This document shows positions 57,870 through 64,000 of a DNA stretch of 64,000 nt, one piece after another. The DNA comes from Schaalia odontolytica (lineage in GTDB: Bacteria; Actinomycetota; Actinomycetes; Actinomycetales; Actinomycetaceae), in contig NZ_CP046315.1 of NCBI RefSeq assembly GCF_009730335.1, forward strand, positions 434,001 to 498,000, given 5' to 3'. Within the stretch, counting starts at the first letter, position 1, and every line of letters starts with the position of its first letter. The notes below the pieces were generated by a model, which saw only the letters and a program-made list of their open reading frames with translations, did not search any database and had not been told where the DNA came from. The position numbers and the translations under genes are program-made.

Positions 57870-58298
57870 TTACAGGGCCTCGGTCACGTCGGACTTGAGA
57901 GCCTGAAGCGTATGCGCGGCGGCCTCACGGGCAGCGCGGCGGGCCTCGCGACGGGAACGACGCGACGAGCGGGTCGCCAGCAGGACGATCACGCCGATAG
58001 CGCCGACTGCGGACAGGGCGACGACGCCGATCTTCTTGAGGGCCTCGGCGTTACCGCCGGCGGCGTCCTGCAGGGTCAGCGACGCGGACTCCTTGAAGGA
58101 CGCGAAGCGGGCGCTGGCCTCTTCCTTCGCCTCCTGGGCGAGGGCTGCGGGCTGCACGCGCGCGTACAGCTGGTCGATCGTGGCGGCCAGTTCGGCGCGC
58201 TGACGCTCGAGGTCGGCGGTGATCTGGGCTTCTGTGCGCGGCTCGGCGGGTGCGGCCTCGCCGACGGTCACGTTACGCGTATCGAGGTTGGTGCTCAC
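57870..58298 (-). CDS. DUF3618 family membrane protein
   Basis: The 142-residue protein starts at GTG 58298, overlapping the upstream stop by 4 bp. It has the DUF3618 segment TEAQITADLERQRAELAATI followed by a helical region, one membrane helix (IGVVALSAVGAIGVIVLLA) and a basic tail. DUF3618 and holin-X genes are commonly paired in actinobacteria. Role unknown. Confidence 0.8.
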   Translation of the reverse strand: MSTNLDTRNVTVGEAAPAEPRTEAQITADLERQRAELAATIDQLYARVQPAALAQEAKEEASARFASFKESASLTLQDAAGGNAEALKKIGVVALSAVGAIGVIVLLATRSSRRSRREARRAAREAAAHTLQALKSDVTEAL

Positions 58299-58741
58299 TT
58301 GCCCAGTCCCTTCTCGATGGCTTCCTTGGTGGCGGCGACCGACGCGGCCGGGTCGGGGCGGTGGGCCTGCGCGCTCTTCAGGGAGCTGACGCCCACGAGA
58401 GCCAGGATCAGCACGATCAGGAGGAGGATGCCGACGACGATCAGCGACGCCGCCCACGCGGGGACGACGAGTTTGAGGGCGACCTCGATCGTGTGGAAGA
58501 CCCAGCCCAGCAGGTAGAGCGCGAAGACCGCGGCGGCCACGAGAAGGCCGATGCCCTTACCGCTCTTGGACGCGAAGGCGCGCAGCTTCGCCTTATTCAG
58601 CTCGACCTCGTCGCGGATGATGCTGGAGATCTGGCCGGTGACCGACGCGAAGAGGGCGCCGATGCTGGGACGCGCCTCGCCGGCGGCGGGTGCGGGGGCA
58701 GCGGGCGGGTACTGCCCGGGCTGAGGGGTGGGCTGAGTCAT
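58295..58741 (-). CDS. Actinobacterial holin-X / DUF1469 family membrane protein
   Basis: The 148-residue protein has a Pro-rich start, then SIGALFASVTGQISSIIRDE and VELNKAKLRAFASKSGKG, and two membrane helices. This is the Phage_holin_3_6 pattern, which is a chromosomal family despite its name. AGGAG precedes ATG 58741. Confidence 0.82.
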   Translation of the reverse strand: MTQPTPQPGQYPPAAPAPAAGEARPSIGALFASVTGQISSIIRDEVELNKAKLRAFASKSGKGIGLLVAAAVFALYLLGWVFHTIEVALKLVVPAWAASLIVVGILLLIVLILALVGVSSLKSAQAHRPDPAASVAATKEAIEKGLGK

Positions 58742-58833
58742 GGATGCTCCTGCGCGTACGGGTGAACGAGGCGATGCCTCGCCTGATACGCCTAGTGTCT
58801 CACGAAGAATGGCGGCTCGCAGTGACCGTTACG

Positions 58834-60519
58834 TTACTCCTGCGGGGCGATCGAGCCGGGCAGGTCGGAGAGGATCTTGCGGGCGCGCACGACCAGGTCG
58901 GAGACCTCGGGCTCGGCCAGGGCCGGGTCCTCAGCTTCGACGACGGGGATGCCGCGCATCGCGGTCTCGGTGCGGGGTTCGGGCGAGGCCTGGGGGACCT
59001 CGGTCGACTGGGTTGTTTGGGCGGGGGCGGCCTCCACGCGGGTGGTCGCCGCGTCGAGGGCGGCCTCGGCCGGGTCGGTTTCCTCGGGTTCGGAGGCCTG
59101 CTGAGCGTCCGAGGTCTGCGCCCCGGCCTCGTCGGAGGTGCCGAGTGGGTGCCACGCGGGGGCCGAGGCGGACCCGGTGGGGGAGATGACCTCGTCGAAG
59201 GAGGCGGGCAGCGCCGAGGGGATCGGGCCGAGGAGGGCCTTCGGGTCCTCGGGGTTGGCTTCCAGGGAGGCGGCGATGATCGCGGCCGAGGGGTTGGGTG
59301 CGTCGAGCGCGACCCGGCCGTTCGTCAGGAGGATTGCGCGGTCGGAGGCAGCCGCGACCTCGGCGTTCGGGGTCGCGATGACGACCGCGCAGCCCGCGTC
59401 CGCGAGGGAACGCAGGAGGGGGCCGAGTTCTTCGCGCGCAGCGGCGGGCAGGGAGACCGGGTCTTCGATGAGGAAGACCTCGGCGCCGGACACGATCGCG
59501 CGGGCGATGAGGGCCTTGAAGCGCTCCCACTCGGAGAGCTCGGAGGGGTGGACCTCGACGCGCTGGGCGAGGCCCGTGATCTGCAGGGCGCCCACGAGGT
59601 TATCCCAGTCGGCGACGGAGCCCGTCGCGGACAGGGGCGCGAGGATGTTCTGGCGGATCGTCAGGGACTCGTCGAGCGGGGAGTCCGCGCGGATCAGCGC
59701 GACCGAGCCGATGCGGCCGGCGAGGCGCGCGGCCAGCGAGCGCGAGGGGGCGGCCACGATGCGGCCGGCCTGCGGCTCCTCGAGGCCCGCGAGGATCAGG
59801 AAGAGAGCGCGGGCGCGGCGGCCCGTCGGGTCCAGGATCGCGCTCAGCGAGCGGGCGCGGAAGCCCAGGTCGATGTTCGCCAGGAGGACCGCGCCGGTCA
59901 CATGGTCCGTGTAGGTCAGGCCCAGGCCGGCGACCTGGACGCGGCCGCCGCTGCCCTTCGCGGAGAAAGAACGACGCGAGCGGTACCAGGGGCGAGGCTC
60001 GGCGGGCGGCAGGTGCACGGGGGCGGCGATGGCGTTGTTGACGTTCGTTGATGCGGTGTTGCCCGTGGTGTTGGTGCTGTTGGCGGGCGTGAGCTCCTGG
60101 GCAGGCTGCTCGGGATCGGCCTGCGGGGTCGCGGTCTCGGGCGCGATGTCGCTGGCGGTCTCCGCTGTGGTCTGTGCTGCTGCCGCCGCGTCGGTGGTGA
60201 GCGCGGCGGGGGAGGCCTCGGCCTCGTCGGTTGTGACGAGGGGAGTGGAGGACGCGAGGGGCTCCTGCAGGTCCTGCGCGCCGTCGTCGGCGAGCGTCTC
60301 TGCGGGGGTGTCGGCGGTGGGGGCGTCGGCCTCGTGGGTGGTGCCGCTGAGGATCTCCTCGAACGACGAGAGGGCGCTGCGTGGGGCGGGCGCCTCGTCG
60401 GAGGTGTGGGCGGGGGTCGAGGCGGCTCGCTCGGCGCCGGCGCGCGCGGCGTCGGCCGTCACGTCGGCCAGCTCCTGGCTGTCCGAGCCATGCAGGTTTT
60501 CACGCGGGTCATTCGACAT
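58834..60519 (-). CDS. ABC-ATPase-like protein with degenerate catalytic motifs and long disordered arms
   Basis: The 561-residue protein has ~185 disordered residues, a ~240-residue domain resembling an ABC ATPase, and a disordered C-terminal arm. The fold is recognisable (VQVAGLGLTYTDHVTGAVLL, PQAGRIVAAP, ITGLAQRVEVHPSELSEWER then FKALIARAIV). Walker A is ILDPTGRRARALF, without GK[ST]. The signature is LSEWE, and Walker B ends FLIEDPV rather than DEP. ATP hydrolysis is therefore unlikely, and a structural or regulatory role is more plausible. There is no membrane segment. TSDEAGAQ in the C-terminal arm is encoded by a dispersed repeat copy (59120-59133). Confidence 0.65.
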   Translation of the reverse strand: MSNDPRENLHGSDSQELADVTADAARAGAERAASTPAHTSDEAPAPRSALSSFEEILSGTTHEADAPTADTPAETLADDGAQDLQEPLASSTPLVTTDEAEASPAALTTDAAAAAQTTAETASDIAPETATPQADPEQPAQELTPANSTNTTGNTASTNVNNAIAAPVHLPPAEPRPWYRSRRSFSAKGSGGRVQVAGLGLTYTDHVTGAVLLANIDLGFRARSLSAILDPTGRRARALFLILAGLEEPQAGRIVAAPSRSLAARLAGRIGSVALIRADSPLDESLTIRQNILAPLSATGSVADWDNLVGALQITGLAQRVEVHPSELSEWERFKALIARAIVSGAEVFLIEDPVSLPAAAREELGPLLRSLADAGCAVVIATPNAEVAAASDRAILLTNGRVALDAPNPSAAIIAASLEANPEDPKALLGPIPSALPASFDEVISPTGSASAPAWHPLGTSDEAGAQTSDAQQASEPEETDPAEAALDAATTRVEAAPAQTTQSTEVPQASPEPRTETAMRGIPVVEAEDPALAEPEVSDLVVRARKILSDLPGSIAPQE

Positions 60520-60582
60520 GCCCCCATTGTTTCAGGATCGTGTCGATTGTGTCGTAATGGCACGCGGAAGTGGGTGGGGTGA

Positions 60583-60588
60583 TACGTT
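60583..60588 (+). promoter_or_regulatory. Candidate extended -10 (TGATACGTT) for the CRISPR-repeat-like RNA
   Basis: TGA precedes TACGTT, matching an extended -10. No good -35 is seen. Transcription from here would start near 60595 and read through a GCGACCGCGGTCGC palindrome (60613-60626) into the first repeat-like hairpin. Confidence 0.3.
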
Positions 60589-60627
60589 TGTGAGGTCCTG
60601 CGAGTGCTCGACGCGACCGCGGTCGCG

Positions 60628-60652
60628 GTGTTCCCCGACAGGGGATGATCCC
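60628..60652 (+). repeat. Degenerate type I-E CRISPR-repeat-like unit 1
   Basis: GTGTTCCCCGACAGGGGATGATCCC-type sequence, 25 nt. It matches the type I-E repeat plan: a GTGTT start, a CCCC/GGGG stem and the 8-nt handle ATGATCCC common in actinobacteria. The loop region is 4 nt shorter than in a 29-nt repeat. Confidence 0.6.
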
Positions 60653-60672
60653 GTGTAGTGCATCAGGAGGAC

Positions 60673-60700
60673 GTATTCCCCGCGAAAGCGGGGATTTTTC
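60673..60700 (+). repeat. Degenerate type I-E CRISPR-repeat-like unit 2 / intrinsic terminator
   Basis: GTATT, then CCCCGC-GAAA-GCGGGG, then ATTTTTC. It has the full 8-nt inner region of an I-E repeat, but the 3' handle is replaced by a T-run. Confidence 0.65.
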
Positions 60701-60745
60701 TATTTGAAGACGGGTGAATGAAATCCTGTCTGCAATATCGAGAAC

Positions 60746-60759
60746 GTGTATTGTATAAT
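60746..60759 (+). promoter_or_regulatory. cas operon promoter -10 (TATAAT) overlapping the pseudo-spacer match
   Basis: TATAAT at 60754-60759 is a perfect -10. No clear -35 lies 17 bp upstream (TGCAAT). The pseudo-spacer match starts at 60746. A guide-directed Cascade here would block RNA polymerase. Confidence 0.55.
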
Positions 60760-60776
60760 AGAATTTCTTCTGTTAT

Positions 60777-60850
60777 GGTTACTCCATCACCTCCGAGGGG
60801 GTGGTGACAGCTCCGCTGGTGCTGTCGGGCTCAACATTTTCAGAGTAACC
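60777..60850 (+). other. Structured 5' leader of cas3
   Basis: GGTTACTC (60777-60784) and GAGTAACC (60843-60850) form an 8-bp closing stem. Inside are a hairpin with TCACC/GGTGA arms (60787-60807) and CAGC/GCTG (60808-60824), a three-way-junction layout. Whether it regulates translation is unknown. Confidence 0.45.
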
Positions 60851-60913
60851 GCATGAGCTCATGCTAGTGCGCATGCCGTACTCAGAGGATGGTTTCGACT
60901 CAAGGAAGAGGAA

Positions 60914-63907
60914 ATGGCCCGAAAAGACAGGCAGAGAGTTTCGTTATCGACGCCAGCAACTGCGGAACCCCCAGTTTTCCCTGCCGCCCAGCCTGGCCTC
61001 GGTGCTGCTGATCTCTCCGAAATGGCCAGGAGTTTCTGGGCGAAGAGTGGAGACTCCGGCAGCTGGCTATCCGTCGTCCAGCATCTGATGGATGCCGCTG
61101 ACGTTGCTGGATTCCTCTTCGATGACTACCTGAGCGAGCATCATCGCAGGCTCATGGCCTCGGTCTGGGGAGGAGATCGCGCCAAGGCTCGGGCCTCGTT
61201 TGTGTTCCTCGCAGGGGTGCACGATGCGGGCAAAGTGAGTCCCCAGTTCGCATGCCAGCGCCAAGATCTGGCTCAGCTGATCCGCAGCGAGGGGCTGGTC
61301 GTCATGCGCAAAGCCGACTACGCTGAACGTTCCTTCCTTCCCCATGGCCTCGTCAGTCAGTTTGCGCTTCAGGAGGAAATAGCTGCGGGTGGCGGTGATG
61401 GATCCCGGGCTCTCCAATGGGCGATCCTCGTTGGGGTGCACCACGGTCGATACCCGGACGCAGGTGCCGTGTATGTCGCACGACAGCAGTACAAGACGCA
61501 AGAAGGTTCGCGTGAGGATGATCCCCGTTGGGGTCAGGTTCGCTCGGAGATTCTTCGATGGATGGCTGCGCGCAGCGGTTTCCCGCTCGTTGCACCCGGA
61601 ACTGCCCTGCCGGAGCTGCCCATCGCAGTGGCATCCGCCTATGCCTCGGCCCTCGTGATCGCAGACTGGCTCGCTTCCAACGAGGATTACTTCCAGCTTC
61701 GACCTCGACCGGTCGATGAGGCTGGAAAGCTGTCGATCGATGGGTACCCCGAGCTCACTGCGAATCAGCAGCGCGATCGTGTCCGGCGCGCATGGAAGCG
61801 AGCGGCCTTCCCAACCCCTCTGCGTATTCCTACAACGCCGAGCGATGAGGTCACAGACTTCTACCGTCACCGTTTCGGGTGGCCGGCCTCGTACTGTCCG
61901 ACCGAGGCCCAGCGCGCCGCCATTGAGATTGCAACACACGAGGACCCGGATCTCATGATCGTCGAGGCTCCGCCGGGGTCCGGGAAGACTGAGCTAGCCT
62001 TCGCGGCCGCCGAGGTTCTCATGCGCGCTCGGGGGCTGCAGGGGGTGTTTGTTGCGCTGCCCACGCAGGCCACGACGAACGCGATGTTTGAGCGCGTCAC
62101 CGCCTGGCTGACGAGCATTCTGGGCGATGAACCGCAGAAGCTTGGCATCCAGCTCGCGCACGGAAAAAACAGCCTCAATGAGTCCTTCGTGAAGCTCCTC
62201 GCGCGCGGCAAGAGCCCCCTTGAGGTGCATGATGATGAGGAAGACCTCGGTCTATATGCGAGCCGATGGATGGGTCAGCGGTGGCGCTCGACGCTGTCGC
62301 CGGTTGTGGTTGGCACGATCGACCAGGTGTTGCTCGCAGCCCTGAAGTCGCGTCACGTGCTGGTGCGTCACCTCGGGCTCATGGGCAAGGTCGTCGTCAT
62401 CGACGAGGTGCACGCCGCCGACGAATACATGGAGACGTACCTGGAAGCCGCCCTCACATGGCTCGGTATGTACGGGATCCCCGTCGTGCTGCTGTCGGCT
62501 ACCCTGCCGCCCGCGCGGCGTCTTGCTCTCCTGAACGCGTATCGCCGCGGCCGTGGTTCGTCGGGCGTGAGCGCTGAGTCGGTCGATGTCATGATCGGCT
62601 ATCCGGCTATTTCAACGGTCTCCGCCGCAGGCGTGCGTGTTCATGAAATTGTTGGTGAGGCTGAGGTCCCCAAGCGGATCATCCCGACCTCGCTCGGCTC
62701 GCCGCTGGAGATCGCGGAGCTTCTGGACCGCGAGCTCGCCTACGGTGGATGCGCAGTCGTCATCCGCAATACGGTCCGTGAGGCCCAGGAAACATACGAG
62801 GCTGTGAGGTCCGTGTTTGGTCGTGAGCAGTCGACCCTGTTGCACTCGCGTTTCCTGGCCGCCGAACGTGCCGCCCGCGATCGCCGCATGCTCGAACTTT
62901 TCGGGAAAGATAGTCAGCAACGCCCCTTCAGGCACGTTGTCGTGGCAACGCAGGTGATCGAGCAAAGCCTTGACGTCGACTTCGATCTAATGCTCACCGA
63001 CCCCGCGCCCATGGACCTCGTGCTGCAGCGTATCGGGCGGCTTCACAGGCACGACAGAGCCGAGCGGCCAAGTGGGCTTCGTGGTGCCAGGTGCCTCTTG
63101 ATTATTGAAGACATGACTTCCGATCCCTGGGCATACTCTCGTGGCACCGACTACGTGTACGCGCGCTACGCCGTCCTGCGGACCCTGGGGATCATCGCTG
63201 GTCGCGGAGAAATACTCGTCCGTGAACCGCGGGACTACGCGGAATTGACAACTCTGGCGTATGACGATGATACGCAGGTCGGTCCCACGCCGTGGCGCGA
63301 GGCCTTCGATGCGGCGTTGGAAGAGCGAGATAAAGCACGCGCCCAAGCGCAAGCGAAGGCGACCACCTGGTGTCTCGGCGAAGAGAACACACCCTCCTGG
63401 CAGTCCCTCGAACTCGAAGAAAAATTCCTCGGCAATGCCACGACCGGTGACGAATCAAAGGGACCGGGAGTCGCAGCTGCCCGCGCTGCCGTGCGCGATG
63501 GAGAAGACCAGATCCCCGTCCTCGTTGTCGCCCTCGACCCCGAGCTGGGCAACGTACCAATGGCTCCTCCCATCAGCGGGGCGCCAGAAGGTGACACGCC
63601 TCTCGCAGTCGGTGAATACAACGCACGAGGGCGTATCGCCGACATCTGCTCGTGGAGCATCTCACTGCCGCCGTGGGCATTGCGCGCTCGCGGGCAGAGC
63701 ATCGACGAGGCGGTGGACGCAGTTGCAGGTGCTATCTGGGATGATCCCATCACGACGGAATGGTCGTGTCGCGAGCATCCGTTCCTGGCGGGGGAACTGA
63801 TCCTCGCGATGTACAAAACTCCCGACGGGGAGCGCCTCACGCGCGACCTGTGCGGACACACATTCACATACTCTCTCGAAAGAGGAATGGAGGTGCAGGG
63901 CCAATGA
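60914..63907 (+). CDS. cas3: CRISPR-associated helicase/nuclease Cas3 (type I-E)
   Basis: The 997-residue protein starts at ATG 60914 after AAGGAAGAGG. The N-terminal HD nuclease shows GVHDAGK near residue 101 and VGVHHGRYP further on. The SF2 helicase follows: Walker A APPGSGKTE near 352, DEVH (VVIDEVHAADEYME) near 495, LSATLPP near 527 and motif VI QRIGRLHRHDR near 704. A C-terminal domain follows. Cas3 is recruited by Cascade bound to target DNA and degrades it. It overlaps the next gene in ATGA and belongs to a canonical I-E order (cas3-cse1...). Confidence 0.96.
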   Translation: MARKDRQRVSLSTPATAEPPVFPAAQPGLGAADLSEMARSFWAKSGDSGSWLSVVQHLMDAADVAGFLFDDYLSEHHRRLMASVWGGDRAKARASFVFLAGVHDAGKVSPQFACQRQDLAQLIRSEGLVVMRKADYAERSFLPHGLVSQFALQEEIAAGGGDGSRALQWAILVGVHHGRYPDAGAVYVARQQYKTQEGSREDDPRWGQVRSEILRWMAARSGFPLVAPGTALPELPIAVASAYASALVIADWLASNEDYFQLRPRPVDEAGKLSIDGYPELTANQQRDRVRRAWKRAAFPTPLRIPTTPSDEVTDFYRHRFGWPASYCPTEAQRAAIEIATHEDPDLMIVEAPPGSGKTELAFAAAEVLMRARGLQGVFVALPTQATTNAMFERVTAWLTSILGDEPQKLGIQLAHGKNSLNESFVKLLARGKSPLEVHDDEEDLGLYASRWMGQRWRSTLSPVVVGTIDQVLLAALKSRHVLVRHLGLMGKVVVIDEVHAADEYMETYLEAALTWLGMYGIPVVLLSATLPPARRLALLNAYRRGRGSSGVSAESVDVMIGYPAISTVSAAGVRVHEIVGEAEVPKRIIPTSLGSPLEIAELLDRELAYGGCAVVIRNTVREAQETYEAVRSVFGREQSTLLHSRFLAAERAARDRRMLELFGKDSQQRPFRHVVVATQVIEQSLDVDFDLMLTDPAPMDLVLQRIGRLHRHDRAERPSGLRGARCLLIIEDMTSDPWAYSRGTDYVYARYAVLRTLGIIAGRGEILVREPRDYAELTTLAYDDDTQVGPTPWREAFDAALEERDKARAQAQAKATTWCLGEENTPSWQSLELEEKFLGNATTGDESKGPGVAAARAAVRDGEDQIPVLVVALDPELGNVPMAPPISGAPEGDTPLAVGEYNARGRIADICSWSISLPPWALRARGQSIDEAVDAVAGAIWDDPITTEWSCREHPFLAGELILAMYKTPDGERLTRDLCGHTFTYSLERGMEVQGQ

Positions 63908-64000
63908 AGAACCCTGAGTACAACCTACTCGATGAGCCGTGGATACCCGTGCGGCTCGTCGATGGGACCATCACCGATGTCGGCCTGCTGGAGCTACTCC
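63904..64000 (+). CDS. cse1: Cascade large subunit Cse1/CasA, N-terminal part (runs off window)
   Basis: ATG 63904 overlaps the cas3 stop. The first residues, NPEYNLLDEPWIPVRLVDG, match the conserved NLLDEPWIPV start of Cse1, the PAM-sensing large subunit. About 32 codons are visible. Confidence 0.92.
   Translation, partial: MKNPEYNLLDEPWIPVRLVDGTITDVGLLELL

Larger units (their letters stand above)
60628..60708 (+). ncRNA. Putative crRNA-like guide RNA (CreR-like) upstream of cas3
   Basis: Two repeat-like hairpins (60628-60652, 60673-60700) flank a 20-nt pseudo-spacer (60653-60672). The second hairpin runs into ATTTTTCTATTT and would double as an intrinsic terminator, giving an RNA of about 110 nt. 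The pseudo-spacer begins GTGTAGTGCATCA. The cas3 promoter has GTGTATTGTATAA at 60746, identical at positions 1-5, 7, 8, 10, 11 and 13, and overlapping TATAAT. In type I-E, positions 6 and 12 are not read during target pairing. AAC, one base from the AAG PAM, sits directly upstream of the match. Crisp known analogues are autoregulatory crRNA-like RNAs of type I systems; identity here is inference. Confidence 0.5.

Noticed and set aside
58295-58741. Prophage lysis gene
   Set aside because: Holin-X family proteins are common chromosomal membrane proteins in actinobacteria and no phage genes are adjacent.
60861-61088. Alternative start of the cas region at ATG 60861
   Set aside because: It is in another frame and lacks conserved residues. 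ATG 60914 has a strong ribosome site and leads into the HD domain.

Overview
The window is high-G+C chromosomal DNA with actinobacterial gene content: a DUF3073 protein, a holin-X-type membrane protein, an actinobacterial lysC/asd pair with an internal lysC start, many GTG starts and tight ATGA/GTGA overlaps. A copper nitrite reductase, anaerobic ribonucleotide reductase, large surface adhesin and type I-E CRISPR-Cas suggest a facultatively anaerobic, host-associated Actinomycetaceae member such as Schaalia/Actinomyces. The species guess is inference.

Layout. 1-1.4 kb: 3' end of nrdD plus nrdG. 1.5-7.8 kb: a membrane protein with an N-terminal helical-repeat region, an acyl-CoA dehydrogenase, a LytR_C protein, a repeat-rich gene-free stretch (4.85-5.29 kb), an App1-type phosphatase and an MFS transporter. 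7.9-12.0 kb: a minus-strand operon of two polytopic (NnrS-like) membrane proteins and nirK. 12.2-14.8 kb: a WXG100-like protein, a DUF1023 alpha/beta hydrolase and a possible immunity protein. 14.9-18.5 kb: pgm, an AGE-family epimerase and two tRNA-Ser genes. 19.3-26.6 kb: a 2458-residue adhesin with DUF11 and SdrD-B-like repeats and an LAXTG-type sorting signal. 26.8-28.3 kb: an L,D-transpeptidase with cell-wall-binding repeats. 28.5-37.2 kb: dnaX-recR, a two-component system, lysC-asd. 37.5-40.0 kb: a decayed prophage (terminase tail, EXLDI protein, truncated portal) invaded by IS3-family fragments and lying beside the 3' end of a tRNA-Gly. 41-48 kb: NUDIX, TetR, thioredoxin, GNAT, a MacAB-like efflux operon and MutY. 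47.9-54 kb: two TM2 proteins, dcd with an unknown partner, a molbindin and a large Fe-S oxidoreductase. 54.2-57.1 kb: purF-purM. 57.3-60.5 kb: DUF3073, DUF3618, holin-X and a degenerate ABC-ATPase-like protein. 60.6-64 kb: the start of a type I-E cas operon (cas3, then cse1 running off the edge).

Two signals stand out. (1) Just upstream of cas3 are two degenerate type I-E CRISPR-repeat-like hairpins flanking a 20-nt pseudo-spacer. The first bases of the pseudo-spacer match the cas3 promoter immediately over its TATAAT box, as expected for a crRNA-like guide that lets Cascade repress its own operon. (2) A miniature inverted-repeat family with ends GACGAGGCC and GGCCTCGTC is scattered through the window. 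It occurs between genes, and collapsed copies occur inside reading frames, where they encode DEA(G)A or APASS linkers.
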